From Gp13-AA77 sp035946735 (GTDB lineage Bacteria; Acidobacteriota; Terriglobia; UBA7540): a DNA stretch of 64,000 nucleotides. Each line of letters starts with the position of its first letter. Position 1 is the stretch's first letter. The notes below the pieces were generated by a model. That model saw only the letters and a list, made by a program, of their open reading frames with translations. It had not been told where the DNA came from and searched no databases. Positions 53,812-62,655 of this stretch are shown piece after piece. The position numbers and the translations under genes were made by a program. The stretch lies in contig DASYYZ010000170.1 in NCBI GenBank assembly GCA_035946735.1, positions 62,001 through 126,000 on the forward strand. Reading direction: 5' to 3'.

Positions 53812-54170
53812 TCAATGCTGGCATTCACGGTTCCAGGGGCGGACGATTCTCAGCTTTTCCATGCGGAACTGAAGAGTCGAGCGATTCCCCAGGCGCGAGG
53901 CTGCACCCCGTGGTCCGGAGAGAACCCATTGTGTCCCTTTCAAGGTCCCCAGGATATGAGCACGTTCGCCTTCTTCAAGAGTTTGGTGCTTCCCGGCAAC
54001 GTGAGAAGGGGCGTGTGGATCGCCAGGTCGCGGAGTGGTACTTGCAACACCGGACCGGGGGACAGAATGACGGCGCGCTCGATCACGTTTTGGAGTTCGC
54101 GGATGTTTCCCGGCCAGCTGCAACGAGTGAGGGCCTGCATCGTTTCGGAAGGCAAGTGATATTAGTCTCC
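53812..54170 (-). pseudogene. sigma-54-dependent regulator, C-terminal fragment 2
   Basis: One frame reads LPSETMQALTRCSWPGNIRE and LQNVIERAVILSPGPVLQ; a shifted frame then gives ERAHILGTLKGTQWVLSGPR and GAASRLG-NRSTLQFRMEKL, the Fis-type end (one Met codon lost). The AAA+ core is absent. A different paralogue from the fragment at 36.2 kb. It faces the hlyD and tolC fragments and may have controlled them. Confidence 0.75.
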
Positions 54171-54369
54171 GCATCTCGTTAACCGTCGTTTCTCTTGGAG
54201 GCAGCCAGCCATCGAGAGCCGCAACTCCATACTGGCGTGTGCAATTGCGTCGCCAAGAATCTAGGCCCTTCCACAAGGCCGTTCGCTGGCAGCGCACTCG
54301 CGGCGCGATTGATAAATACACTGGCGCCGCGCCTACAACGCCAGGCCAAGTCAGGGCCTGTAAGTCACG

Positions 54370-54896
54370 GACCGTTGGAGGCGGCGCACACCACCCGTCG
54401 CGGTGGTGGTAGTCCTGCTTGCAGCTGCCCTCGTAGCCACGATCACGCGCAACTGGAATGCCTGGGAAGGCGGTCGAGTCGAGCAGGTCACGGACGACGC
54501 TTACGTGCGAGGAGACATCACGCCGCTCGGCACGAACGTTGCCGGCGTCGTTCGGAACGTAAAGGTCTCCGACTATCAACAGGTGCACAGAGGCGACATC
54601 CTGCTAAGGCTCGAAGATGACGATTACAAAGCGGAGGTCGCACAAGCAAACGCGGCGGTGGAAGCGGCAAGAGCTGCCATCGACGACAATCAGCGGCAGC
54701 GCGAAGTTGAAATTCACGCATTGAGCGGGCGCTCGCGGGAGTCGACGAGGCCAACGCTCAGATCGCAGCCGCCCAAGATGGCATCGAGGCAGTACGAGCC
54801 GACGTCGTGCGCACCCAGAAAGAGCGCCGGCGGCAAAAGGCTCTCCTTCAAGCACAGCATCGTTCAGCAAAACGAAGGAAAGCCGTGATCGGCTAG
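54370..54896 (+). pseudogene. HlyD/EmrA-type membrane fusion protein, truncated and frameshifted
   Basis: Reads a membrane segment (VVVVLLAAALVATITRNW), VTDDAYVRGDITPLGTNVAG and VRNVKVSDYQQVHRGDILLR, all diagnostic for EmrA-like periplasmic adaptors. A one-base shift near 54718 leads to ERALAGVDEANAQIAAAQDG and then a stop. The coiled coil and beta-barrel domains are missing. It would have linked an inner-membrane pump to TolC. Confidence 0.8.
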
Positions 54897-54975
54897 CAAA
54901 GCCCTCAGAGTTCAGCGAGCGGCTGTCAGCAGCTTCTTCCTTGCTGAATGCTGATGGCTGACAGCTCTTAAGACT
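54897..54975. repeat. inverted GCTGTCAGC / GCTGACAGC repeat
   Basis: Between the hlyD and tolC fragments, GGCTGTCAGCAGC (near 54921) is repeated inverted as GCTGATGGCTGACAGC (54950-54965). It resembles the self-similar intergenic repeat class seen elsewhere in the window. Confidence 0.45.
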
Positions 54976-54993
54976 TGATGACGGAGTATTCAT

Positions 54994-55506
54994 ATGAAGA
55001 TCGCACTTCTCGCCCAACCATGATCGTGGTAACTGCAGCGCACACCTTATGGGGAGCGCAGGTCAAAAAACTTACCATGGCGGAGGCGGTAGAGCTCGCG
55101 CTGAAGCAAAACCGCAATCTGAAGATCGCGCATTTCAAGGTTCAAGAGGCTCAGCAAGAGAAGGCTGGCGCAAAGTCGCAATACCTCCCGACGCTGAGTA
55201 ACGAAACGAAGCTCCTGCACGTCACCGAACTCCAGAATATTGATATCCCTGCCGGCAGCTTTGGCAGGATTTCGGGAGTCGGGCCTTCACCGCCGCGCGA
55301 CCTATTCATCGATCAAGGCAAGACCACGCTCGTCGATAGCGGCACGTCTCTCTCCGAGCCTCTGACGCAACTGATCCGCATCCATCAACAAAACAAAGCC
55401 GCGGACGCCGAGCAAGGCGCAAGCCGACTTGCTGCAGGCGAACCTGGCTTATATCCTGGCGCGCGCTGAACTCGATCGAACCATCGGAGTGGTATCGCAG
55501 TTTTGA
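54994..55506 (+). pseudogene. TolC-family outer-membrane efflux protein, internal deletion
   Basis: An ATG at 54994 behind GGAG starts MKIALLA and shifts frame within ten codons. The other frame then reads LTMAEAVELALKQNRNLKIA and KAGAKSQYLPTLSNETKLLH, the TolC N-terminal repeat. About 125 residues in, it jumps in yet another frame to DLLQANLAYILARAELDRTI, the C-terminal end, and stops. About 60% of the gene is deleted. Confidence 0.8.
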
Positions 55507-55599
55507 TTCGCCCCTTTCTTAGTTCAATCACGTCCGTGGTAGCGCTCACGTATCCCCGGGACATCACGTGCGACCGGCCCGGCAGTATGGAGATGGTCT

Positions 55600-56280
55600 A
55601 TGTTTAGTTCGAATCGCAGTCTCGGAGCTATTTGTCAGAGTTCTTCAAATGGTTTACTCGTTCTACTGGTATGGATTGCCGCTCCCCCTTTTTTCGCGTC
55701 CAATGGGCACTTCACCGTTCCCGATGGCCTGGCACTGCGGATCCGGCTGGACGACACGCTGACGAGGACCGACTCGCAAGTAGGCGATCCTTTCAGCGCT
55801 ACTGTGGTGGACGCGGGGACTTACCAGGATGCCCGAGTCTACGGTCACATCGCGCAGATCGAGAGATCCGGAAAGATCGAAGGTCACACTACCATGATGC
55901 TGGAGTTCGACCGATTGGTGATGCTGGATGGCCGGCGGACGCGGAGCCACGCCGAGATAATCGAGCTCTATCATGCGCCGTCTGGGGAGAGGGTGGAAGG
56001 CGCCGTCCAATCGGGCGGGCGAGGCCGAACGACTATCGAACCCACGGGGATCGGTGGCGGAGCCGGCGCTCTACTCGGTCGGATCTTCGGAGGCGGCAAA
56101 GGAGCGGGCATCGGATCGGTGGTCGGCGGGGTGGGAGGCCTGGGAACTCCGGCCTTCAAGGGACAACAGAAGATAACGCCAGCGGGCTGGAGATGCGGAT
56201 TCGCACGACAGCGCGCTAAGAAAGGAGAAACCGGCCGCAAACGCGGTCGTCGTCTGGTTAGCGCAGTGACGGCGAGCTGA
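55600..56280 (+). CDS. exported glycine-zipper-like protein, probable 3' frameshift
   Basis: A 226-residue frame with a signal segment (SNGLLVLLVWIAAPPFFAS), a beta-rich body (GLALRIRLDDTLTRTDSQVG, FSATVVDAGTYQD) and a Gly-rich stretch (GAGALLGRIFGGGKGAGIGS) that looks like an outer-membrane glycine zipper. After GQQKIT the sequence turns basic and unconserved, while another frame gives SGLEMRIRTTAR and stops at 56217-56219. The true product is therefore probably about 206 residues and shifted near 56177. Function unknown; perhaps a periplasmic or outer-membrane protein. Confidence 0.7.
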   Translation: MFSSNRSLGAICQSSSNGLLVLLVWIAAPPFFASNGHFTVPDGLALRIRLDDTLTRTDSQVGDPFSATVVDAGTYQDARVYGHIAQIERSGKIEGHTTMMLEFDRLVMLDGRRTRSHAEIIELYHAPSGERVEGAVQSGGRGRTTIEPTGIGGGAGALLGRIFGGGKGAGIGSVVGGVGGLGTPAFKGQQKITPAGWRCGFARQRAKKGETGRKRGRRLVSAVTAS

Positions 56281-56346
56281 TGAAGCAGGACCAGGCCCCT
56301 TCAAATTGCCTTATGATGGTAGAGATAAGAGCCAGGTCAAGCAGAG

Positions 56347-56700
56347 ATGACAAAGCGCATAATCCAATGGATCCGCAGCGACGATAACCCGTCGACTATA
56401 GAGCACTCCGCCCGAACTGCCGTTGCAGCGTGGTTTCACTGTTGGTGGCGCGCCTGTTGCGATTGCCCGAGGCTTACTGGGCATCGATATCCACCCGTAT
56501 CGTCATGCAGTCAGCGCTGGGACCTTCATTGCCGATCTGAGCGCAGCGCTTTGTCGGAACTGCCTTTGGAGCTTGCGCCGGCGGCCTGGTGGCGAGTCGG
56601 TACCCGGGCAGTGCCCTTGCGTTCGGTGTGCCGTGTTTGCGACCGGAAAAAAGAACAGTGGCGCTCGATGTGCGGGGTGGCGGGCCTAACAACCCAATGA
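56347..56700 (+). pseudogene. FUSC-family aromatic-acid exporter, N-terminal remnants
   Basis: Starts MTKRIIQWIRSDDNPSTIEH, then shifts; the next frame reads VVSLLVARLLRLPEAYWASI, VMQSALGPSLPI, a TGA stop, and AQRFVGTAFGACAGGLVASR, the first membrane helices of an FUSC permease. The gene ends just before ctaA. With the hlyD and tolC fragments it completes a lost tripartite exporter. Confidence 0.7.
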
Positions 56701-56725
56701 TCTCGGTTAACCAGCAGAAACGGCT

Positions 56726-57748
56726 ATGAACAATCCCAGGTGGGCGATCCAGAGTCGTCGCTTCGCAGTCTACGCCTGGTCAGTCCTCGCTTACAACATT
56801 TTGGTAATTCTCTGGGGTGTAGTGGTTCGGGTCACCGGTTCGGGCGCGGGTTGCGGGGAACACTGGCCCCTTTGCCAAGGGGTGGTGATTCCTCACGCTG
56901 CGCAGATTGCCACTCTGATCGAGTTCGCCCATCGCGCCACCAGTGGAGTGGCGGTGGTGCTGGTGCTGGGGCTAGTGTTCCTCGGTTTCCGCTGGTTTAG
57001 CTTCGGCGATCCCGTGCGGCGATACGCGGCTGCCGCGGCTTTCTTCACGCTCACGGAGGGTTTGATCGGAGCCGCCCTCGTGCTCTTCGGAGAGGTTGGC
57101 AACAACGCGTCCACGACGCGCGTGCTCATCCTCTCACTCCACCTCGTAAATACTTTTCTGCTCCTCGCTGCTCTCGCGCTCACAGCAAGATCCGCCAGCG
57201 CGACTGCGCCAACCCGGCACGACGGGGCCGGGGCACCCGATCAACCATCAACGCGATCCATCGGACTTTACATTTCGTACGGCACTGGATCGCTCGGGGC
57301 TCTGGTAGTTGCGGTGACCGGCACAATCGCGGCGCTGGGAGATACTCTTTTCCACGCCACTTCCCTCGCGCAGGGTTTTCAATGGGACTTCTCCGGTTCT
57401 CCCAATACGCTGTTACGGCTGCGGATCATTCATCCCGCCATCGCCGTTGTTGTGGGAGCCTTTCTCCTGGTGTTGGGGCTCCGTACCGTCAGGTCAGCGA
57501 GCTCTGCGGTAGCAAGGCGCCTAGCCGCGTATCTGCTCGTCCTGATTCTTCTTCAATTCGCCTTCGGCCTCCTGAACCTCCTGCTGCTGACTCCCCTCTG
57601 GATGCAGATTTTGCACCTGCTCACGGCTGATCTAGTGTGGATTGCCCTGGTCCTGCTCTCGGCCGAGATGCTCGGCTACGTCCAGCCTGCAGCGGCGGCT
57701 GAGGGATCAGAACGTGCTCGAAACCAGCGGCCCGTTTACCAAGCCTGA
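56726..57748 (+). CDS. ctaA: haem A synthase (CtaA/COX15)
   Basis: Inner-membrane enzyme that oxidises haem O to haem A for cytochrome oxidase, 340 residues with about eight transmembrane helices. Haem-ligand and substrate motifs are present: VVVRVTGSGAGCGEHWPLCQ with the Cys pair near 35-45, the His in EFAHRATSG near 70, NASTTRVLILSLHLVNTF near 130, and LRLRIIHPAIAVVVG near 230. Complete, unlike the genes on both sides. Other oxidase assembly genes are not in the window. Confidence 0.93.
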   Translation: MNNPRWAIQSRRFAVYAWSVLAYNILVILWGVVVRVTGSGAGCGEHWPLCQGVVIPHAAQIATLIEFAHRATSGVAVVLVLGLVFLGFRWFSFGDPVRRYAAAAAFFTLTEGLIGAALVLFGEVGNNASTTRVLILSLHLVNTFLLLAALALTARSASATAPTRHDGAGAPDQPSTRSIGLYISYGTGSLGALVVAVTGTIAALGDTLFHATSLAQGFQWDFSGSPNTLLRLRIIHPAIAVVVGAFLLVLGLRTVRSASSAVARRLAAYLLVLILLQFAFGLLNLLLLTPLWMQILHLLTADLVWIALVLLSAEMLGYVQPAAAAEGSERARNQRPVYQA

Positions 57749-58160
57749 AAGGGCAGGAGCACCTCTCTCCAAAGCGCTCCACAATAATAGCCCTGGGTAT
57801 TCAGACTTCGCGGGCACTGGCGTCCCTTACCTGATTCAGCTACGCCCTTAGGCGCACGCTTGTGAGCAGGTATTTTCCCGTGCCAATCTGTCGGCAAGTG
57901 CCAGACTATTAGCATCACTGCTCCGGCACTAGCGTCCGAGGCGCTCCGCGAGTTGTTTGGCTGACCGTTCAAGTCTAGCTGGCCCCGCCGTTTCTAACCC
58001 TCGTGAACTGTGCGCCAACTCCGCCAGAGTTGTCGCGCTTCGGCTTTCTCCACTTAATCACTTCTCGAACGGTGTTCGGATGGAATTGCAATTGCCTCTT
58101 CTTCCTGCGTAGGCGCAGCGAGCTGAAGTTCACGGGTTGCTGGCGCCACGGGAGGAAACC
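57749..58160. other. 410-bp region, nothing recognised
   Basis: Downstream of ctaA. Short frames only; no terminator hairpin with a T tract, RNA gene or domain was seen. Confidence 0.4.
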
Positions 58161-58448
58161 ATGACGACCAACAGTGGCACAGCATAAGTTGCAGAGTGGC
58201 CTACCAATCCTGCGGTTGCGGAGACCGCCTTTTACCGGCGACTGATCTGGCCGAGGTCGAAGCCCGAGCCTGAAGACTATCGAGCCCAAATCGCCATTGA
58301 TCACATATTGCAATTCCGGCAGGAGAACCGCGGCGCGCTGGTGAGGACCGGAACGAAACCGGTATCGGAAGCCGGCTGGGTAGACGCGGGGATACCTGCT
58401 TTTCCACTTTTGTTCCCGCCGGCACCCATGACGGCCAAGGTGGCTTGA
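58161..58448 (+). pseudogene. possible small gene broken by an early stop
   Basis: A GGAGG lies eight bases before an ATG at 58161, which reads MTTNSGTA and then TAA (58185-58187). After the stop the same frame stays open for 86 more codons (VAEWPTNPAVAETAFYRRLI at its start) to a TGA at 58446-58448. Good ribosome site plus long open frame suggest a gene with a nonsense mutation, but GC-rich DNA can give such frames by chance. Confidence 0.3.
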
Positions 58449-58497
58449 TCCCACTTAAGGGAAGGCGTCGAATCGCGGCAAGAACAAGGAGTATTTC

Positions 58498-58674
58498 ATG
58501 TATTGGTTCTTGGAGTATGCGACTGTCGTAGCCCTCGTGGCGCTCGCAGCCACCCTCCTGTTTACGGCCAGCGTGGTGTTGGTATTGGTCAGGGAAGGGA
58601 TCGGCGCCGTCCTGCGGGTCTACCGCAAGACCGCGATCACCGGGACGCCTGAAGAAGCGCTTATATCTTCGTAG
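58498..58674 (+). CDS. small membrane protein, 58 aa
   Basis: ATG at 58498 behind AAGGAG (spacing seven) encodes MYWFLEYATVVALVALAATL, with one strong transmembrane helix (about residues 6-35), then a basic amphipathic end (LVREGIGAVLRVYRKTAITG). No family is recognised. Because of the good ribosome site and hydrophobic profile it is likely to be expressed. Confidence 0.6.
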   Translation: MYWFLEYATVVALVALAATLLFTASVVLVLVREGIGAVLRVYRKTAITGTPEEALISS

Positions 58675-58813
58675 CTCCGGACTGGACGGCCCCATGAGTA
58701 GTTGAGGCCTCTGGCGCGCGACCGCGAAATTGTGGTTCAGGTTCCCATACAAAGAGACCGAACTAAGGAGGACGCCTTGGAATCCGACATCGATCAGAGA
58801 ACAGGTCAGCAGC

Positions 58814-58983
58814 CGATTCCGTCTCCCGGTGAAGGCCATGAAATCGCGGGCGGTGGAGTTTCTGACGAAACCTTTTCCGGGATCAGGATATGCTGGATGC
58901 GATTCAGCGGGCGCTGAAACGCGACGAGGTAGTGCGGCAGCAGCAGAGCGGCCTTGCAGAATTAAGGAAACGCTATGAGAGCG
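58814..58983 (+). pseudogene. FixJ/NarL-type response regulator, receiver fragment
   Basis: Reads VKAMKSRAVEFLTKPF, the Lys-Pro end of a receiver domain, then a one-base shift, then RDQDMLDAIQRALKRDEVVR and LAELRKRYES, the linker to a LuxR-type helix-turn-helix. The phospho-acceptor part and the DNA-binding domain are missing. Confidence 0.7.
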
Positions 58984-59144
58984 ACGGCGCGTTCGGCGGG
59001 CGAAATCGACGCATTTCGAGAGCGTGGTGTGTCGCCGTGCAGCAGCTCTCATAATTGGAGCGCAAGATCGTGCGAGAATGCTGGGTGCGGTGCTATTTTG
59101 AAGGATACTCTCGGGGAACGGACGAGCACTTGTCCGGTAACGCT

Positions 59145-59693
59145 ATGAGTATTCGCATACGAAGGGCGTGTCCGCCTGACATCCCGGCGCTGGGGCAGGT
59201 GATTGAGGCGTCCGTGCGCGGGTTGCAGGCGCATGACTACTCACCCCGGCAGATCGAGCTTGCGCTGAAGACTCTATATGGCGTCGATACGCAACTGATC
59301 GCCGACGGCACGTACTTTGCCGCAGAAGCCGCATCAGAGGGCACGCAAGTTCAGATTGTCGGATGCGGCGGGTGGAGCAGGCGACGAACTCTCTTTGGTG
59401 GCGACCAGTGGTGCACCCGTCAGGATGATCTGCTCGATCCGAGGCGCGATCCCGCGAAGATTCGCGCATTTTTCGTCCGCCCGGAGTGGGCACGGCGGAG
59501 AATCAGCACGATGATACTCGACGTGTGCGAGGCCGCTGCCAGAGCGGCGGGCTTCAAGCGCCTTGAGATGGGTGCGACGCTCAGCGGCGTCCCATTCTAT
59601 CGCGCAAAGGGATACACCGCGTTCGAAAGTGTCAACGCGCCGCTCGCAGAGGGCGAATCGCTGCCAATCGTGCGCATGGTCAAAGAAATTTAG
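59145..59693 (+). CDS. GNAT family N-acetyltransferase
   Basis: A 182-residue acyl-CoA-dependent acetyltransferase. The N-terminal strand-helix MSIRIRRACPPDIPALGQVI, the CoA-binding region AKIRAFFVRPEWARRRISTM (with a variant of the usual R/QxxGxG/A loop, RRRIS) and the C-terminal LEMGATLSGVPFYRAKGYTA are typical. The target is unknown. The ATG at 59145 fits homologues; an upstream ATG at 59055 adds an unconserved 30 residues. Confidence 0.85.
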   Translation: MSIRIRRACPPDIPALGQVIEASVRGLQAHDYSPRQIELALKTLYGVDTQLIADGTYFAAEAASEGTQVQIVGCGGWSRRRTLFGGDQWCTRQDDLLDPRRDPAKIRAFFVRPEWARRRISTMILDVCEAAARAAGFKRLEMGATLSGVPFYRAKGYTAFESVNAPLAEGESLPIVRMVKEI

Positions 59694-59972
59694 TGGTTCG
59701 AGCCAGAGGTTCGTTGCGTGCGGTCATATCCGACATTCTGCGATTCTTCGCCAGACTTATCGGCCGCCCGGACCCTGTCCGTTGCCGGTGGGTCAAATCG
59801 CCTGAAGTTGTGGATGGTAATGAACAGCCCGCAACCAGCTTTGTTTTCAAGCGAAACCTGGCTTGAGCGAACTGCTCAGCTCTTGCGTCCTCATGACGGT
59901 TCCTCCCGACGTGGGGCTGGCCCCTTTGCGGCCATTCCTTCTAGGTGTCTTTAGGCTCCGTTCCGCAGAACA
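59694..59972. other. 280-bp region, nothing recognised
   Basis: Between the acetyltransferase and the convergent oxidoreductase. No gene, hairpin with T tract, or repeat was identified. Confidence 0.4.
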
Positions 59973-61337
59973 CTATGCAGCCTGAATCTTCCGTGCGCCC
60001 TCGCTCCATACGGCCAGGCATTTCTCGAAATATGAATAATTCGCCATGTGGCATGCAATAGAGGTGTTTTTGCCGTACACTGCATCCTCCACCGAAGGCC
60101 GCCGCGTGCGAACCGACTCCATGAAGTTATTCATGTGGTCGACCTGATAATCGTAGTTGCGTGGAGCCTCGAACGTTTCTGCGGACTGGATCAGTCTGTA
60201 TTGGCCCGGTAGAGTGGCAGGATTCTGTTGCTGCCATTGTTGCAGGTACTCCATTCTCAGCTTTTGTGGCCAACCCAGGATCGAATACCCTTCCGGCTGT
60301 GGTTCGGTGTTTTGGGGCGCAAACGTAAGAACATCATTCTTGATTTCCATGGTGCCTTTGGTGCCGCAGAACCTCAACGTTTCCGGCGATTCGTTGTTCA
60401 AGTTGCACCTCATCGAAAGGCAAAAGCCGGGGTATTCAAAAAGGGTCCAAATCAAGTCGGGTGCCTCCCGATTTTCGGTCCAGCGGAAGAGGCCGCCCAT
60501 GCTCATAGCGCGCCGAGGCGGCGCGGTAATCCCGGCGACGTAGTGGATGCCCGTTAACATGTGCACGAAAAGGTCGCCAGGCAAGCCCTCGCCATAATCG
60601 CGGAAGCAGCGCCAGCGGAAGAAACGGACAGGATCAAAGGGGCGCTTGGGGGCGTCCCCCAGGAACTGGTTCCAATCAATGGTCTGCTCGCTGGCGTCGG
60701 GAGGGATGGGATAAAGCCAGGCGCCACTGGCGTCATTGCGATCGAGGCTGGCCTCCACCATGGTCACTTTTCCCAGGGCGCCACTCTCGAAGATTTGCTT
60801 CGCCTGAGCATAGACAACTGAGCTGCGGCACTGGCTGCCCACCTGCACGATACGCTTGTTGTTCTGCATGGCATCGATCATCGCGAAAGCCTGCTCCACG
60901 GTGTGCGACATGGGCTTTTCGCAGTAGACGTCCTTGCCCGCCGCGCAGGCATCCTCTGTAATCTTGGCGTGCCAGTGGTCGGGAGTGGCTACCAGCACGG
61001 CGTCAACATCCTTGCGATCCAGAATGGCACGGTAGCCCTTGGTGACGAAAATGTCCTTCTTCGCATATTCCCTGGCAGCGGTTAGCCGGCCGTCGTAGAG
61101 GTCGCAGGCAGCGACAATCTCAGTCCCCGGGCATTGGAGAGCCGCCTGCATGATGGTGCAGCCTTCAACCCCGGTGCCGATGGAAGCGAAGCGTACTCGA
61201 TCACTGGGCGGCACCGGGTTGGGCCCGGCCTGGAGAGGACGAGGCAGTAGCAGAGTAGCCCTCGACGCTACACCCAGGGCCGTAACCTTGGAGCTGACGC
61301 CCATAAACTGTCGGCGGTTCATTTGATCGCTTTCCAT
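59973..61337 (-). CDS. Gfo/Idh/MocA family oxidoreductase, Tat-exported
   Basis: A 454-residue NAD(P)-dependent sugar dehydrogenase-like protein. A twin-arginine signal starts MNRRQFMGVSSKVTALGVAS, and the protein is probably sent to the periplasm folded with its cofactor. The Rossmann loop reads SIGTGVEGC (variant GxGxxG), and the catalytic EKPMSHTVEQA contains the family's conserved Lys. AAGGAGG precedes the ATG at 61337. Such exported members are abundant in acidobacteria and planctomycetes and act on sugars or polysaccharide breakdown products; substrate unknown. Confidence 0.9.
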   Translation of the reverse strand: MESDQMNRRQFMGVSSKVTALGVASRATLLLPRPLQAGPNPVPPSDRVRFASIGTGVEGCTIMQAALQCPGTEIVAACDLYDGRLTAAREYAKKDIFVTKGYRAILDRKDVDAVLVATPDHWHAKITEDACAAGKDVYCEKPMSHTVEQAFAMIDAMQNNKRIVQVGSQCRSSVVYAQAKQIFESGALGKVTMVEASLDRNDASGAWLYPIPPDASEQTIDWNQFLGDAPKRPFDPVRFFRWRCFRDYGEGLPGDLFVHMLTGIHYVAGITAPPRRAMSMGGLFRWTENREAPDLIWTLFEYPGFCLSMRCNLNNESPETLRFCGTKGTMEIKNDVLTFAPQNTEPQPEGYSILGWPQKLRMEYLQQWQQQNPATLPGQYRLIQSAETFEAPRNYDYQVDHMNNFMESVRTRRPSVEDAVYGKNTSIACHMANYSYFEKCLAVWSEGARKIQAA

Positions 61338-61848
61338 GGAAGCAAAACCTCCTTGATTGTTCTTGCAGAAAAAGCGCGAAACCACTCTGTATCTTGCCAG
61401 AAATCGAGTATTTAGTCTTGTCCGACGCGATTTGAAGGCCGCATCTCGGACAGTAATGCCGATAGCCGTGAAGAAATATGAAATACAGAATGCTTGGCAC
61501 AAGCAATCGCAAAGTCAAAAGCCAGCCCACAAGAGTCGAGCCTAGCGCCTTTCGCCGAGCCTCACCTCGGTAGCCGCTGATCGAGCAGATGATGTACATT
61601 CGCTCGATTCTACTTAATTTAAGCCCGATGCTCGAATACACATTCTGAGCCACAAAGCGCTCAATGATCTGAATGCCGGACGAGCCTATTTGGGCTCGAA
61701 CGGGAATGGACGGGTCGAGCCGGACAAAGAGAATTCGGTATGATAGCAAACGAGGCGGTCTTGGGGTCACGCCGCCATAACTGTCGCTGAGGTAAGCCAC
61801 TGGTTCGACCAGTGAGACTCGAAAAGGTTTGACCGTTGCCCGGAGTAA
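61338..61848. other. 510-bp region upstream of the oxidoreductase and left of an IS
   Basis: A long minus-strand frame (to 61884) runs through this area and into the oxidoreductase gene in another frame; it contains a hydrophobic stretch and CPRCG, but no convincing start or family match. It should hold the oxidoreductase promoter. Nothing else is identified. Confidence 0.35.
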
Positions 61849-61895
61849 CATCCTCCTCCAGGTGGCTTGGTGAGAACCAACCAAAGAGGAGGATG
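61849..61895 (+). promoter_or_regulatory. hairpin that hides the tnpA ribosome site and start
   Basis: CATCCTCCTC (61849-61858) pairs perfectly with GAGGAGGATG (61886-61895), which contains the Shine-Dalgarno AGGAGG and the ATG of tnpA. An inner stem TTGGT/ACCAA closes on GAGA. Known IS200 elements restrain transposase translation in this way. Confidence 0.8.
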
Positions 61896-62316
61896 AATAG
61901 CAAACCTTTACCAGAGCCTATCCCATTCGAAATGGGACTGCAAATACCATGTGGTGTTCATCCCGAAGCGACGGCGGAAGGTCTTGTTTGGAAGAGTCCG
62001 CCAGCAACTCGGGGAGATTTTCCATGCTTTGGCCCGGCAGAAAGAATGTCAGATTATCGAAGGACATCTGCGGCCGGACCATGTGCACATGTGCATTGCG
62101 ATTCCACCGAAGTACCCGGTGTCCTCGGTCATCGGGTTTCTGAAGGGGAAGAGTGCGATTGCCGTGGCCCGACGGTGTGGCCGCGAACAGAATTTCACGG
62201 GCGAGCACCTCTGGGCTCGTGGATACGCGGTCTCCACGGTCGGATTCGAATTGGACCAGATCCGCCGATACATCCGCGAACAGGAAGAAGCGGATGGAAC
62301 AGGCGGACAATCTTGA
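61893..62316 (+). pseudogene. tnpA: IS200-family Y1 transposase, 5' frameshift
   Basis: Small HUH-type transposase of about 141 residues. The ATG at 61893 has an excellent ribosome site but its frame is wrong: the next frame reads NLYQSLSHSKWDCKYHVVFI from 61902 and goes on with PKRRRKVLFGRVRQQLGEIF and the HUH motif in PDHVHMCIAIPPKYP. One extra A in CAAACC near 61902 explains this. The catalytic Tyr is in the helix ending QIRRYIREQEE. The element is probably inactive unless the shift is programmed. Confidence 0.82.
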
Positions 62317-62422
62317 CCCTGTGAGCCAAGGCGCGCTTCAGCACGACGCCTAAACCAACAGGGCGACCGCCTTTGAGGCGGCCCCACTCACTAAGCCACC
62401 CGCTTTGCGGGGGGTGTCTCAC

Positions 62423-62638
62423 TCAGGGCACGGTTTCGCCGCACTCCCGAGGGGCTTTCCCGCGCGTCGGACTCGCCCCGTTCAACAGCCGAGTGGCGTA
62501 CTTGCGGTGAGACCCCGTGTTCAAACAGAACCCGTTCAAAATGGCCTGGCGCGCTTTCCGATCGCCTTTCTGATAGCGCCCATCGATCGCACGAAAATAC
62601 TCCCACCGCGACTTGTGACGCACCGTAACCCTCCTCAT
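62423..62638 (-). pseudogene. IS transposase (integrase type) N-terminal fragment
   Basis: Reads VTVRHKSRWEYFRAIDGRYQ and ARQAILNGFCLNTGSHRKYA, the N-terminal helix-turn-helix of a DDE integrase transposase, then runs into the right end of the IS200 element. The catalytic core is missing, so the IS200 insertion or a deletion truncated it. Confidence 0.65.
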
Positions 62639-62655
62639 CCCTACTCGCCGACTCG

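Larger units (their letters stand above)
61840..62420 (+). mobile_element. IS200/IS605-type element with degenerate ends
   Basis: A single Y1 transposase gene with a 5' hairpin, followed by hairpins at 62361-62384 (CCGCCT/AGGCGG) and 62396-62416 (CACCCGC/GCGGGGGTG) that look like subterminal structures. IS200 elements lack terminal inverted repeats and use such hairpins for recognition. Exact ends cannot be set by eye. Confidence 0.65.

Noticed and set aside
53770..53812. Possible sigma-54 promoter (TGGCAG ... TTGC)
   Set aside because: Spacing does not fit the -24/-12 pattern; the words are part of a tandem repeat.
55608..55620. GTTCGAATC, tRNA T-loop-like word
   Set aside because: It lies in the coding start of the glycine-zipper gene and no cloverleaf can be built around it.
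58201..59052. Minus-strand frame of 283 codons
   Set aside because: No family match, Arg/Ser/Pro-rich, and it covers the small membrane gene and the FixJ fragment that have better evidence on the plus strand.
61201..61884. Minus-strand frame of 227 codons with CPRCG
   Set aside because: It overlaps the Tat signal of the oxidoreductase in another frame and crosses the IS200 hairpin; no start or domain.
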